Source of the DNA: Sphingomonas mucosissima
Lineage (GTDB): Bacteria; Pseudomonadota; Alphaproteobacteria; Sphingomonadales; Sphingomonadaceae
NCBI RefSeq assembly: GCF_002197665.1
Contig: NZ_NBBJ01000001.1
Coordinates: 806,001 to 870,000 of the forward strand
Length of the DNA: 64,000 nucleotides
Direction: 5' to 3'
The translations under genes were made by a program, and so were the position numbers. A model generated the notes under the pieces. The model did not search any database, was not told the origin of the DNA, and saw only the letters and a list, made by a program, of their open reading frames with translations. Shown here one piece after another: positions 53,501 through 61,670 of this stretch. Positions within the stretch are counted from its first letter, which is position 1. Each line of letters opens with the position of its first letter.

Positions 53501-54761
53501 GGGCGTGCTTTTCAGCCTGGCCGGCCTTGCCGAACAGCAATTGAGCGGGCCGATCGTGGTCGCGGCGGATTTCTACGGGCGTGCGTCCGCGCCGCAGCTG
53601 AATGGCGTGATCCGGGCGGACAGCCTGACCTATGACAACGAAACATACGGTACGCGCTTGTCGAACATGGCGATCAGGGCGCGTTTCACTGCGGATCGAC
53701 TGCAACTGGAAAGCCTGACCGCAAAGGCCGGCGACGGCACCGTCCGCGCGCAGGGCTATGTCAGCCTCGCAGCTGACCAGGGCTATCCCATGCAGATCGA
53801 TGCCCGCCTTGATGACGCGCAACTGGCCCGTTCGGACGCCATCGGCGCAACGGCGAGCGGGACCGTTTCCGTAACGAACGGTCGTGGCGGTGGACTGATC
53901 AAGGCGGATCTCACCATTCCAGAGGCCCGCTATGAGATCATCCGCCAGGGCGCGGCCGAGGTTCCCGAGCTGACCGGGGTACGCCGGAAAAGTGATATCA
54001 GGCCCGCGAGGATCACTGACCGTCCGGCGCCCGCATCACCGCCGGGCCTGTTCCGTCTCGACATGCGGGTGCGGGCGGATAACCGACTGTTCGTGTCGGG
54101 CATGGGGCTGGAAAGCGAATGGGAGGCCGACATGCGGATCGGCGGAACTTCTGCTGCGCCGACGATTGCCGGCGGCCTCGACCTTGTGCGCGGTACCTAT
54201 TCGTTCGCTGGCAAGCGCTTCGAAGTGGAGCGCGGGCGTGTTCGCTTCCGTGGCGGTCAAATGACCGATCCGGACCTGGACATCCGCGCGACGACCGAAA
54301 ATGATGGGGTGACCTTTGTCATCAACATCACCGGCACGGGGCAGCGGCCGCAGATCGCCTTTACCTCCAGCCCGGCGCTTCCGCAGGACGAGGTGCTGAG
54401 CCGGCTGCTCTTCGGCACCAATCCCGAGAACTTGTCGGCGACCGAAGCGATCCAGCTCGCCGCAGCGCTGAACTCGCTGCGCGGCTCTGGTGGCGGCCTC
54501 AATCCGCTGGGCAAGCTGCGCTCAGCAACGGGCTTCGATCGCCTGCGGGTGCTTGGGGCTGACGATGCCAGTGGCCGCGGCACGTCGCTGGCTGCCGGCA
54601 AGTACCTGACCGACGATATCTACATCGAGATCGTCACCGACGCCCGCGGCTTCACGGCCACTCAGCTGACCATCGCTCTGACAAGGTCGCTCAGCCTGCT
54701 GACGCAGGCCGGCTCGTTCGGCGGATCGAACGCGCAGCTGCGCTACTCCAGGGACTATTGA
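50535..54761 (+). CDS. tamB: TamB, inner-membrane-anchored translocation and assembly module
   Basis: 1408 residues. One N-terminal membrane anchor (about 20-45, ILKWVGIAIGALLLLLVAVV) is followed by a very long beta-taco groove of repeated hydrophobic strands. The C-terminal DUF490/TamB domain shows LDLVRGTYSFAGKRFEVERG and DEVLSRLLFGTNPENLSATE. It spans the periplasm from inner membrane to TamA and is implicated in outer-membrane protein and lipid transport. Length is in the usual range for alphaproteobacteria. Cotranscription with tamA is clear from the one-base overlap. Confidence 0.92.
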   Translation: MAEDNAAEQTLPAHTIVVRPPLWQRILKWVGIAIGALLLLLVAVVFGINTDPGRRFVADQLGDYSTAGGLNIKVGRIDGSLYGRMVLTDVRVSDPKGVFITSPRLDVDWRPFAFLNNHVDVRSLQSELITMARNPELIPQPSDPNAPLLPDLDIDIERLRVARFVMEPAVAGRRHVGRIEGAAHIADRRAQLTVDAAALRGSGIAGGDTLRLRLDAVPDDNKLDLDARLFAPAGGLVASIAGTKAPLTAVIGGKGSWASWQGKAVASLGGGQLADLAVTARNGQIAVRGFAQPGLYLEGPVERLTAPRLNVAIDTTLQERRADTRIKLKSDALAVDAGGLIDFANSRFGNFAVDAKLLTPGAIAPNLRGRDVLARVVLNGAFATPTVDYKVRATAMGFGDTVVENLYAEGLARVDADRILVPVKARARRISGLNPALGGLTTNARIEGDIAIDMPTILSDNLRIRSDTIDATAIVAANMETGRYTGAIKGRVNNFRVDGVGIINLNTDAELVTKPNGGFGIIGRVGIQTREIFNDGVRTFLGGNAVAVANLSYDTDGLVTFRNVRVTAPSFRVTRGSGRYDLNTGAVLVEADAYSAQYGPLFARVSGSAAAPIVNVRAPRPGLGVGLANLDARIVGRGGAYAVTATGQTTYGPFNADVLVNPGTQLAVDVRRVVFAGVNFSGRVVQTGAGPFAGRVQFAGSGLSGAALLSAQGRYQRADVDARAYAAQIPGDVDFVIGRGIVKASVVLYDNPQVIADAQVADLRYGPTVIQSGRMKVNYAGGRGTAQALLTGSNSVPFRLAANARLSPSEYLVALQGQANGINFRTQNPARITTTGGTYRLAPTQVSFDQGRLRVAGSYGAGLTAQMRLDSLDLSVANALVPNLGLGGRATGSLDFTQRNPNAFPQADARMTITGFTRSSLASVSQPVDVVLAGRLVQSGGELRALVRRGTTTVGRAQAFLRPAGAGGSWASQLMAAPLSGGIRYNGPSGVLFSLAGLAEQQLSGPIVVAADFYGRASAPQLNGVIRADSLTYDNETYGTRLSNMAIRARFTADRLQLESLTAKAGDGTVRAQGYVSLAADQGYPMQIDARLDDAQLARSDAIGATASGTVSVTNGRGGGLIKADLTIPEARYEIIRQGAAEVPELTGVRRKSDIRPARITDRPAPASPPGLFRLDMRVRADNRLFVSGMGLESEWEADMRIGGTSAAPTIAGGLDLVRGTYSFAGKRFEVERGRVRFRGGQMTDPDLDIRATTENDGVTFVINITGTGQRPQIAFTSSPALPQDEVLSRLLFGTNPENLSATEAIQLAAALNSLRGSGGGLNPLGKLRSATGFDRLRVLGADDASGRGTSLAAGKYLTDDIYIEIVTDARGFTATQLTIALTRSLSLLTQAGSFGGSNAQLRYSRDY

Positions 54762-54902
54762 GGAACGAGGCGGGCGCGCCGCCGTGTGGCGCGTCGGCGC
54801 GCGACTCAAGGCGCCGCGCGGTTGCGGCGTAGAGACTGATGAGCGGGAGAGTTGATAGCGCCCCGGGCGTGCCGGGCGCAGGCGCGATTATGCGCAAGAT
54901 GG

Positions 54903-54936
54903 CCGGTGAGGAACGAGCGATGTCGCTCCTCACCGG
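54903..54936 (-). terminator. Bulged hairpin downstream of the leftward hydrolase gene
   Basis: Outer stem CCGGTGAG / CTCACCGG plus inner stem GAGCGA / TCGCTC with a two-base loop, and a GAAC bulge on one side. It lies between the convergent tamB and alpha/beta hydrolase genes and could stop transcription from either direction. No strong U-tract is visible. Confidence 0.5.
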
Positions 54937-54947
54937 GAAAAGAGGGA

Positions 54948-55604
54948 TCAGCGGATCGGGGAGTTCGGATCGAGCCGCATGTCGAGGTAATTGTCGACCG
55001 ACGTCATCAGGTCGTCCATCTCATGCTGGAAGAAATGGTTGGCGCGCGGGATCACGTCGTGATGGATCGTGATGTGCTTTTGCGTACGCAGCTTGTCGAC
55101 CAGCTTCTGGGTCGCTGGCGGAGTCGCCACTTCATCTTCCGCCCCCTGGATGATGATCCCGGAAGACGGGCAGGGAGCCAGGAAGGTGAAGTCGTACAGG
55201 TTCGCCGGCGGCGCAACCGAGATGAAGCCGCGGATCTCCGGGCGGCGCATCAGCAATTGCATCCCGATCCAGGCGCCGAAGCTGAAGCCTGCAATCCAGG
55301 TGGTCGACGCTTCCGGATGAAAGCTTTGTACCCAGTCGAGCGCGCTTGCCGCGTCCGAAAGCTCGCCTACGCCGTTGTCGAACGTGCCCTGGCTTTTGCC
55401 CACACCACGAAAGTTGAAGCGCAGGGTCGCAAATCCGCGGCGCTGGAACGTTTTGTAGAGCGCCTGAACGATGTGGTTGTTCATCGTTCCGCCGGCGGTC
55501 GGGTGCGGATGAAGGATCATCGCGACCGGCGCACGCGGCTTGGGAGCGGGGGCGAAACGCCCTTCGAGACGGCCTTCTGGGCCAGGAAAGATCACTTCGG
55601 GCAT
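54948..55604 (-). CDS. Small alpha/beta hydrolase (COG2945-like)
   Basis: 218 residues. LHPHPTAGGTMNNHIVQAL is the opening shared by this conserved family. FNFRGVGKSQG follows, then the serine elbow GFSFGAWIG. An acid occurs in QGAEDEVATPP and a histidine in RANHFF. The substrate of the family is not established; a cytoplasmic esterase or peptidase-like activity is usual annotation. The gene is divergent from the cysteine desulfurase pair with 73 bases between starts. Nothing about its sequence is unusual. Confidence 0.82.
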   Translation of the reverse strand: MPEVIFPGPEGRLEGRFAPAPKPRAPVAMILHPHPTAGGTMNNHIVQALYKTFQRRGFATLRFNFRGVGKSQGTFDNGVGELSDAASALDWVQSFHPEASTTWIAGFSFGAWIGMQLLMRRPEIRGFISVAPPANLYDFTFLAPCPSSGIIIQGAEDEVATPPATQKLVDKLRTQKHITIHHDVIPRANHFFQHEMDDLMTSVDNYLDMRLDPNSPIR

Positions 55605-55677
55605 CGTTACTCTATTTAGTTTGCTGCCGCGGATGTGGCGCGTTGAACGTGGGGCTATATAGGGATCGCACCCGAAT

Positions 55678-56781
55678 ATGGAACGAGTTTTGCCTCAGCG
55701 TCTCTATCTGGATCACGCCGCCACCACACCAATGACGTCGCAGGCGAGGGACGCTTTGCTTCGGGGCGTGGAAATGTGGGCCAATCCTTCCTCGCCGCAT
55801 GCGGAAGGGCGCGCGGCGCGGGCCGCGCTGGAGGAAGCGCGGGCGACGATCGGTGCGGCTTACGCCTGGCGCGGCGAGGTGCTGCTGACCAGCGGGGCGA
55901 GCGAATCGCTGTGGATCGCGCTTCGGCGGGGGACTTGTGGGCGGCAGCTTATCTCGCGCGTGGAGCATGACGCCGCCGTGCGAGCGGCAGGGGAGGGTGC
56001 GGAATTCATCACGGTGACTGCTGATGGCCGGGTCGACCCGGAGGAGCTGCGGCGGCAGCTTCTGTCGGGATCCGCAAGCGGCGATGCGCCGGCAACGCGG
56101 TCATTGGTGTGTGTGCAATGGTGCAACAGTGAAAGCGGTGTGATTCAGCCCATCGCTGACATCGCGCGAGTTGTTCACGACGCGCGCGGGCTTTTGCTCG
56201 TCGATGCGGCGCAGATGCCATCCTCGCCTGAACTTGCCGAGCATGCCGACTTCGTGGCGCTTTCGGCGCACAAGCGTGGCGGGCCGCCGGGGATCGGGGC
56301 GTTGCTCGTTCGTGACCTGGCGACTTTGGTGCCGACCGGCGGCCAAGAGCGCGGTTATCGCGCCGGGACGGAGAACCTGCCCGCTGCGATGGGCTATGCG
56401 GCTGCGCTGAGCGAGCCGGAGCCCGATCACGCCCCCCTTCGCGCGCGGCTGGATGATGCCATCCGTCGCTCCGGCGGCTTGGTCGTAGCCGACGCGGCGC
56501 CGCGGCACCCGGCGATCGGCAGCTATCGGTTACCAGGCGTGAGCGCCAACGCTCAGCTGATCCGGCTCGATCTGGAGCAGATTTCGGTGTCTGCCGGCAG
56601 CGCGTGCGCGAGCGGCAGCCTGAAGCCGAGCCATGTGCTTCGCGCCATGGGCTGGTCAGAAGCGGAAACGCGCGAGGTGATCCGTGTGAGCTTCGGACGG
56701 ACCACCACGGAGGCCGATATCGACCGCTTTATCCAAGCGTGGCGCAACATGGCGCGCAGCGTCCGGGTGCTTGCCGCATGA
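55678..56781 (+). CDS. Cysteine desulfurase (NifS/IscS-like), first of a tandem pair
   Basis: 367 residues, class V aminotransferase fold. YLDHAATTPMT opens the protein. The PLP lysine is in ALSAHKRGGPPGIGA and the persulfide cysteine in SAGSACASGSLKPSHVL. It transfers sulfur from cysteine to acceptor proteins for Fe-S clusters or thio-modification. The central region is more divergent from typical IscS than the next gene (QWCNSESGVIQP, lacking the usual NNExG), suggesting a specialised partner. It overlaps the next gene by four bases. No strong ribosome binding site is visible before the ATG. Confidence 0.86.
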   Translation: MERVLPQRLYLDHAATTPMTSQARDALLRGVEMWANPSSPHAEGRAARAALEEARATIGAAYAWRGEVLLTSGASESLWIALRRGTCGRQLISRVEHDAAVRAAGEGAEFITVTADGRVDPEELRRQLLSGSASGDAPATRSLVCVQWCNSESGVIQPIADIARVVHDARGLLLVDAAQMPSSPELAEHADFVALSAHKRGGPPGIGALLVRDLATLVPTGGQERGYRAGTENLPAAMGYAAALSEPEPDHAPLRARLDDAIRRSGGLVVADAAPRHPAIGSYRLPGVSANAQLIRLDLEQISVSAGSACASGSLKPSHVLRAMGWSEAETREVIRVSFGRTTTEADIDRFIQAWRNMARSVRVLAA

Positions 56782-57863
56782 TTTACCTGGACTATCAGGC
56801 ATCCACGCCGCTTGCGCCCGAAGCGTTTGAGGCCATGGTGCCGTGGCTGCGCGATCAGTTCGCCAATCCCCACTCGGCCAGCCGGCTGGGTCGCGCCGCC
56901 AAGGCAGCGATCGAAGTGGCGCGCGAGCAAGTCGCAGTGTTGCTGCCGCCCGGGGGGCGGGTGGTCTTCACCAGTGGTGCCACGGAGGCACTGAACTGGG
57001 CGGTTAAGGGCAGTCGCGGGTCCGTGGTCACCATCGCCAGTGAACATGCGGCGGTGCTCGATACGGCGCGGGCGGAAGGCGCGCGCGGACGCGAGGTGAC
57101 GGTGCTGCCGGTGCGGCCGGATGGGCGGATCGACCTGTGGGTGGCGCGACGTGTTCTGGGGCAGGGCGCGGGCTTGCTGGCGGCCATGCTGGTCAACAAC
57201 GAGATCGGCATCATCCAGCCTGTTCCGGAACTCGCGCGCATTGCGCGACAGAATGGTGCGGTCGTCTTGTGCGACGCGGTACAGGGCTATGGCCGCATCG
57301 CCATCCCGGAAGAGTGCGACATGGTGGCGATCTCGGCGCACAAGATCCACGGGCCGAAAGGGGTGGGTGCGCTGTGGATCAGGGACGGCGTGACGCTCGA
57401 TCCGCTGCTCGACGGCGGGGATCAGGAGATAGGGCGTTCGGGAACGTTGAGCCCGGCTCTCTGCGTCGGCTTTGGCGTCGCCGCTCGGCTGATGATGGAG
57501 CGGCAGGGGGCGGATGCAGCGCATATTGCACGCCTGTGGGATATCGCGACGCACCGGCTAAGTGGCTGGACGATCAATGGGTCGGAGGAACATCGCTACC
57601 ACGGAAATCTTAACGTGCGGCGTCGCGGCCTGGACGTGAACCGGCTGATGAGCGACTGCCGGAACGTGGCGTTCTCGGCGGGATCGGCGTGTGCAAGTGG
57701 TTCGGGACGGCCCTCGCATGTTCTGAAGGCGATCGGCCTCCTGGATGCCGATGCGCGATCTTCGATACGGCTGGGCTTCGGGCGGTACACGACAGAGGCG
57801 GAGTTGCGGGAAGCATTGGACCTGATCGTCGCCGCCGCGGATGCGCAGCAGGTTTTCGCATGA
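56778..57863 (+). CDS. Cysteine desulfurase (IscS/NifS-like), second of a tandem pair
   Basis: 361 residues. YLDYQASTPLAPEA, VNNEIGIIQPV, the PLP lysine in AISAHKIHGPKGVGAL, and the active cysteine in SAGSACASGSGRPSHVL are all canonical. It keeps the NNE motif that the first copy lacks. Translational coupling on both sides (ATGA) ties it to the first desulfurase and to a ferredoxin, so the three probably form one Fe-S assembly unit. No iscU, iscA or hscBA is adjacent, unlike a standard isc operon. Confidence 0.88.
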   Translation: MIYLDYQASTPLAPEAFEAMVPWLRDQFANPHSASRLGRAAKAAIEVAREQVAVLLPPGGRVVFTSGATEALNWAVKGSRGSVVTIASEHAAVLDTARAEGARGREVTVLPVRPDGRIDLWVARRVLGQGAGLLAAMLVNNEIGIIQPVPELARIARQNGAVVLCDAVQGYGRIAIPEECDMVAISAHKIHGPKGVGALWIRDGVTLDPLLDGGDQEIGRSGTLSPALCVGFGVAARLMMERQGADAAHIARLWDIATHRLSGWTINGSEEHRYHGNLNVRRRGLDVNRLMSDCRNVAFSAGSACASGSGRPSHVLKAIGLLDADARSSIRLGFGRYTTEAELREALDLIVAAADAQQVFA

Positions 57864-58162
57864 AGATCAGGTTCGAGGTGGCGGACGGGCCGGTTACCGA
57901 GGCTGATGCGGCGCCCGGCGAACGGTTGCTCGACGTAGGGCAGCGCGTTGGAATGCCGCTGGAAGGGACGTGCGAAGGGCAAATGGCGTGCGCGACCTGC
58001 CACGTTATTGTTTCGCCGGAATACTTCGGGCTGCTGCCAGCGGTGGCCGAGGAAGAAGAAGACATGCTCGATCTCGCGCCACAGGCGGCGCGAACCAGCC
58101 GATTATCGTGCCAGATCGTGCTAGAACCGGCCTGTGACGGCCTCACCGTCCGCATTCCCTAA
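57860..58162 (+). CDS. 2Fe-2S ferredoxin, adrenodoxin type
   Basis: 100 residues. Cluster cysteines are C38, C44, C47 (CEGQMACATC) and C84 (SRLSCQIVL), spacing C-x5-C-x2-C-x36-C as in Isc-type and P450-type ferredoxins. It carries single electrons. Coupling to two cysteine desulfurases suggests the Fe-S assembly role of Fdx. It could also serve the orphan P450 at 3022-4185, but that is 54 kb away and speculative. Confidence 0.9.
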   Translation: MKIRFEVADGPVTEADAAPGERLLDVGQRVGMPLEGTCEGQMACATCHVIVSPEYFGLLPAVAEEEEDMLDLAPQAARTSRLSCQIVLEPACDGLTVRIP

Positions 58163-58208
58163 CTGCGATCATCGCCGGGCTTGAACCGCTCGCGCGGCTC
58201 GGCCATAT

Positions 58209-58307
58209 GGCGCGCGGGAGTCGGGCGGACGTGGTCGTCGCCAACCTGGTCAGATCCTGACGGAAGCAGCCACAACGATTTCGCCGCGGGTCGTTCCGGC
58301 TCCCACC
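58209..58307 (+). ncRNA. ffs: 4.5S signal recognition particle RNA
   Basis: The conserved apical domain GGTCAGATCC-TGAC-GGAAGCAGCC lies at 58248-58271, flanked by complementary arms that extend outward (for example GGGAG with CTCCC). It has a UGAC tetraloop in place of the common GGAA, the URRC class accepted by Ffh. Position directly upstream of dnaX is the usual site of ffs in many bacteria. Exact ends are estimated from the helix; GGGCT (58177) and AGCCC (58310) could extend it. It binds Ffh to target membrane proteins. Confidence 0.85.
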
Positions 58308-58438
58308 GCAGCCCATGTCACCAAAGTACACAGAGCACCGCCGCGATCGCCTTGCCGGGCTCGTCCGGTTGGCCTGCGCCCATCCGGCGCGGTCATCTCC
58401 CTTCGACAACCAGGGTCTGTGCGCCTAGATAGGCGGCA

Positions 58439-60112
58439 ATGACCGACTCCCTTCTTGGCCTAGATGAACCGGTTCAGCCGAAGCGCGGTGGCGAAGCGTA
58501 TCGCGTGCTGGCGCGCAAATATCGACCGCAGACGTTCCAGGCGCTGATCGGCCAGGAGGCGATGGTGCGGACGCTGGAGAATGCGATCCGCCGGGATCGG
58601 ATCGCGCATGCGTTTCTACTCACCGGCGTGCGCGGCGTCGGCAAGACCTCGACCGCGCGGCTGATCGCCAAGGCGCTCAACTGCGTCGGACCGGATGGGA
58701 ACGGCGGCGCTACTATCGATCCGTGCGGGCAGTGCGAGCCGTGCCGGGCGATCGCGGAAGGCCGTCATGTCGATGTGATCGAGATGGACGCTGCGAGCCA
58801 CACCGGCATCGACGACATTCGCGAGATCATCGAGGCATCGCGATATGCCGCAGTCTCCGCGCGGTACAAAGTATATATCATCGACGAAGTCCACATGCTG
58901 TCAAAAGCGGCCTTCAACGGTCTGCTGAAGACGCTGGAGGAGCCGCCCGGCCATGTGAAGTTCCTGTTCGCCACGACGGAGGTGAACAAGGTGCCCGTGA
59001 CTGTGCTGTCGCGCTGCCAGCGCTTCGACCTGCGGCGCATTCCGGCGGACAAGCTTGCCGAGCACTTCGCCGCAGTGTGCCAGCAAGAGGGCGTGACTGC
59101 CGAGCCGGAGGCGCTGGCGCTGATCGCACGGGCGGCCGAAGGCTCCGCCCGCGATGGCCTGTCGATCCTGGACCAAGGGATCGCCCATGCCGATCTGCAA
59201 GGCGGCGGTGTCACGGCGAGCGCCGTTCGCGAGATGCTGGGTCTGTCGGATCGCAGTGCGGTGCGTGACCTGTTGGCGCTTCTTCTTTCAGGCGATGCGC
59301 CGGGTGCGCTGGCGGCGCTGCGACGCCAATATGATTATGGCGTCGATCCCCAGGGCGTGCTTCGCGCGTTGCTGGAGGCCGTTCATGGCGTGACGTTGGC
59401 CAAGATCGGCAGCGCGGAAGACCCGGCGCAGCCGGCAGAGGAGCGCGAAGCCTATCGCGACTGGGCGACCAAGCTCTCGTTCCCGCTGCTCCATCGTTTG
59501 TGGCAGCTGCTCCTTAAAGGCCATGACGAGGTGGCTAAGGCAGCGCTGCCGATCGAGACCGCGGAGATGGCGCTGCTGCGCATCGTTCATGCGCGCAGCC
59601 TTCCCGATCCCGGTGAACTTGCCCGCTATCTTAGCGAGGGCCGCACGGATCAACCGCAAGTGGCCGCGCCCGCGGCCGTTTCCCTTTCGGCGCCCACCGC
59701 CGCGCCTGCCGTTCCCGCGCCCGTAGCGGCAGAAAAGCCGGCGTTTGCCGCCACCTTCGCCGCGCTGGTGGCCGAGCTTGAAGAGAACGGGCAACATCTG
59801 CTGGCGGTGCGACTGGCGCACGGCGCACGTGTCGTCAGCTATGCGCCGCCTGAGATTGTGTTCAGCGGAACACGGCCGATCGCGACCGATACGCTGGCCG
59901 AGACGGCGACCGCGTTGCGCGCAATGACCGGGACGGCGTGGAAGCTCTCCATGCTGGACGCACCAGGCGAAGTGACGCTGAAGGAAGCCGCCGACGCCGC
60001 GGCGGAAGCGGAGCGTCAGGCGGTGCTCGCGTCCCCGTTGGTGAAGGCGGCGCTCCAAGCCTTCCCCGATGCCGAACTGATTGACTGGCCCAAGAAGAGG
60101 AACAACGCGTGA
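58439..60112 (+). CDS. dnaX: DNA polymerase III subunit gamma/tau
   Basis: 557 residues. Walker A in GVRGVGKTSTAR (about 55-66), a four-cysteine zinc knuckle (CVGPDG...CGQCEPC, about 80-100), IIDEVHMLSKAAFNGLLKTL and TTEVNKVPVTVLSRCQRFD define the clamp-loader ATPase. An alanine/proline linker from about 400 and a tau C-terminal domain (to 557) follow. It loads the sliding clamp and bridges core polymerases. No A-rich slippery heptamer was noticed, so programmed frameshifting to gamma is not supported. The stop overlaps ybaB by four bases. Confidence 0.95.
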   Translation: MTDSLLGLDEPVQPKRGGEAYRVLARKYRPQTFQALIGQEAMVRTLENAIRRDRIAHAFLLTGVRGVGKTSTARLIAKALNCVGPDGNGGATIDPCGQCEPCRAIAEGRHVDVIEMDAASHTGIDDIREIIEASRYAAVSARYKVYIIDEVHMLSKAAFNGLLKTLEEPPGHVKFLFATTEVNKVPVTVLSRCQRFDLRRIPADKLAEHFAAVCQQEGVTAEPEALALIARAAEGSARDGLSILDQGIAHADLQGGGVTASAVREMLGLSDRSAVRDLLALLLSGDAPGALAALRRQYDYGVDPQGVLRALLEAVHGVTLAKIGSAEDPAQPAEEREAYRDWATKLSFPLLHRLWQLLLKGHDEVAKAALPIETAEMALLRIVHARSLPDPGELARYLSEGRTDQPQVAAPAAVSLSAPTAAPAVPAPVAAEKPAFAATFAALVAELEENGQHLLAVRLAHGARVVSYAPPEIVFSGTRPIATDTLAETATALRAMTGTAWKLSMLDAPGEVTLKEAADAAAEAERQAVLASPLVKAALQAFPDAELIDWPKKRNNA

Positions 60113-60444
60113 AGGATATCAACGAACTTCTCGCCGCAGCGCAGAGCGCGGCGGAGAATGTGCAGAAGCAGATGGACGAGGCCCAGGCCACGCTCGACAA
60201 GATCGAGGTCGAGGGCGCATCTGGCGGTGGGCTGGTCAAGATCAAGGCCACTGCCAAGGGTCGCATCCTTTCCGTCGCAATCGACGATTCCCTGGTGGTC
60301 CTGTCGGAAAAGCAAATGCTGGAAGATCTGGTCGCGGCAGCGTTCAACGACGCCCGTGCGAAGGCTGACGCCGCCTCTTCGCAGGAGATGGCCAAGATGA
60401 CGACCGGCATTCCGCTGCCGCCGGGGTTCAAACTGCCGTTCTGA
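60109..60444 (+). CDS. ybaB: YbaB/EbfC nucleoid-associated protein
   Basis: 111 residues. The family core reads VEGASGGGLVKIKATAKGRILSVAIDDSL (positions about 40-68, in parts), and the C-terminus TTGIPLPPGFKLPF is typical of alphaproteobacterial members. It is a small dimeric DNA-binding protein; the dnaX-ybaB(-recR) order is widely conserved, though recR is not next here. The GTG start overlaps the dnaX stop (GTGA). Confidence 0.92.
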   Translation: MKDINELLAAAQSAAENVQKQMDEAQATLDKIEVEGASGGGLVKIKATAKGRILSVAIDDSLVVLSEKQMLEDLVAAAFNDARAKADAASSQEMAKMTTGIPLPPGFKLPF

Positions 60445-60452
60445 TCGGCGCG

Positions 60453-60508
60453 GCAGGGCTGATGAGTTCCACCCGTTTCACCGCGGGAACAACCTTCTTC
60501 AGCCCTGC
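60453..60508. repeat. Perfect 10-bp inverted repeat with long loop
   Basis: GCAGGGCTGA (60453-60462) and TCAGCCCTGC (60499-60508) with 36 bases between. It lies just after ybaB and before the small membrane protein gene. It may form a transcript stem that ends or protects the dnaX-ybaB message. Confidence 0.4.
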
Positions 60509-60539
60509 GTTGCGGCTCTCGGTAAAGATGGAGCGTATC

Positions 60540-60785
60540 ATGACCGACGAGCGTGTAACGGAAACTTCAACGCCGAATACCACGATCATCGAACGGCGTA
60601 GTGGTGGCGGCAGCGGCATGTTGATCGGGCTGGCCGTTCTACTTGCCGTGATCGTGGCAGCCTTCTTCCTGTTCAACCAGTCGAAGAATGAAGGCATGGA
60701 AAGCCGGGCGATCACTTCGGCCGCGCAGAGCGTGGGTGATACCGCAGAAAAGGCCGGCGCAGCTATCGACGGCGCGGCCAAGTAA
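60540..60785 (+). CDS. Small single-pass membrane protein, unknown function
   Basis: 81 residues. A polar N-terminus (MTDERVTETSTPNTTIIERR) precedes one membrane helix (about 30-48, MLIGLAVLLAVIVAAFFLF). A short alanine/lysine-rich tail (SVGDTAEKAGAAIDGAAK) follows that could form an amphipathic helix. ATG at 60540 is preferred over 60528 and 60462 because GGAG sits six bases upstream. I do not recognise a named family. It is convergent with mtgA 25 bases away. Confidence 0.65.
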   Translation: MTDERVTETSTPNTTIIERRSGGGSGMLIGLAVLLAVIVAAFFLFNQSKNEGMESRAITSAAQSVGDTAEKAGAAIDGAAK

Positions 60786-60810
60786 AACAATCGAGGTCAC
60801 GCCCGGCAAG

Positions 60811-61488
60811 TCACCGAAGGCAGGCGTCCAATCCTTGACGCCTGACCACCCCGACGTGCCGGGCGATGGCGTTGCCATGGCGACGCACGAGGCCCCGTGG
60901 ATCCACTGCCTCCCGCCGTTTCGGGAGCGGCAGTACCGCCGCGATACGGGCGGCCTCGGTGGGCGTGAGTTTCTGCGCTGAATGATTGAAGTAGCGCATC
61001 GCGCCCGCCTGCGCCCCGTAAGTGCCGATCCCGGTTTCGGCGACGTTGAGATACATTTCCATGATCCGGCGCTTCCCCCAGACCGCCTCGATCAAAACGG
61101 TGAACCAGGCCTCGAACGCCTTTCGAACATAGCCGCCGCCCTGAAACAGGAAGACGTTCTTGGCCGTCTGTTGGCTGATCGTTGATCCGCCTCGGATCCG
61201 CCCGCCTTTTGCGTTGCGATAGGCTGCGCCGGCGATGGCGCTGAAATCGAAGCCGCGGTGGCTGCAGAATTTTGCATCTTCGCCCGCGATCGCAGCACGC
61301 GCCATGTCCGGATCGATTTGGTCCAGGGGACGCCATTCATTGGTGATCGAGCGGCCGGCAAGCAGATCACCGATCATGGTGAAGGTGATCGGCGGCGGCA
61401 CGAACCGGAACAGGGCGACGAGCGCCAGCGACAGCACCACGAACCAGATCACTGCTTTGATCGAAAGTCGTAAAAGAGAAAGCGCCAT
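60811..61488 (-). CDS. mtgA: Monofunctional peptidoglycan glycosyltransferase (MtgA, GT51)
   Basis: 225 residues. One N-terminal membrane anchor (about 8-30) is followed by the GT51 domain. IAGEDAKFCSHRGFDF holds the catalytic glutamate (EDxxFxxHxG). GGSTISQQTAKNVFL, GKRRIMEMYLNVAETG and PTEAARIAAVLPLPKR are the remaining family motifs. It polymerises lipid II into glycan strands in the periplasm without transpeptidation. It stands alone here between convergent and unrelated genes. Confidence 0.94.
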   Translation of the reverse strand: MALSLLRLSIKAVIWFVVLSLALVALFRFVPPPITFTMIGDLLAGRSITNEWRPLDQIDPDMARAAIAGEDAKFCSHRGFDFSAIAGAAYRNAKGGRIRGGSTISQQTAKNVFLFQGGGYVRKAFEAWFTVLIEAVWGKRRIMEMYLNVAETGIGTYGAQAGAMRYFNHSAQKLTPTEAARIAAVLPLPKRREAVDPRGLVRRHGNAIARHVGVVRRQGLDACLR

Positions 61489-61670
61489 CCTGTTCTGCTA
61501 GCCTCGAAAGCTTGGTAGAATCAACGCGTGGCCTGCCGATCGGCAGCGACGCCGCGAGCGGCGGCGGAGGGGGGCACGCCGGCCGCGAATTGCTGCACCT
61601 CACCCCGACGGCGGCGACGCCGCGTTTCTCGCACTTATGTTGCCTGGCGGCTTGGCGCCCAAGCGATCGA

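Noticed and set aside
58181..58432. 83-codon open frame upstream of dnaX
   Set aside because: The same DNA encodes the SRP RNA, and the translation has no protein character.
58439..60112. Programmed -1 frameshift in dnaX
   Set aside because: No A-rich slippery heptamer was noticed in the region where it would be needed.
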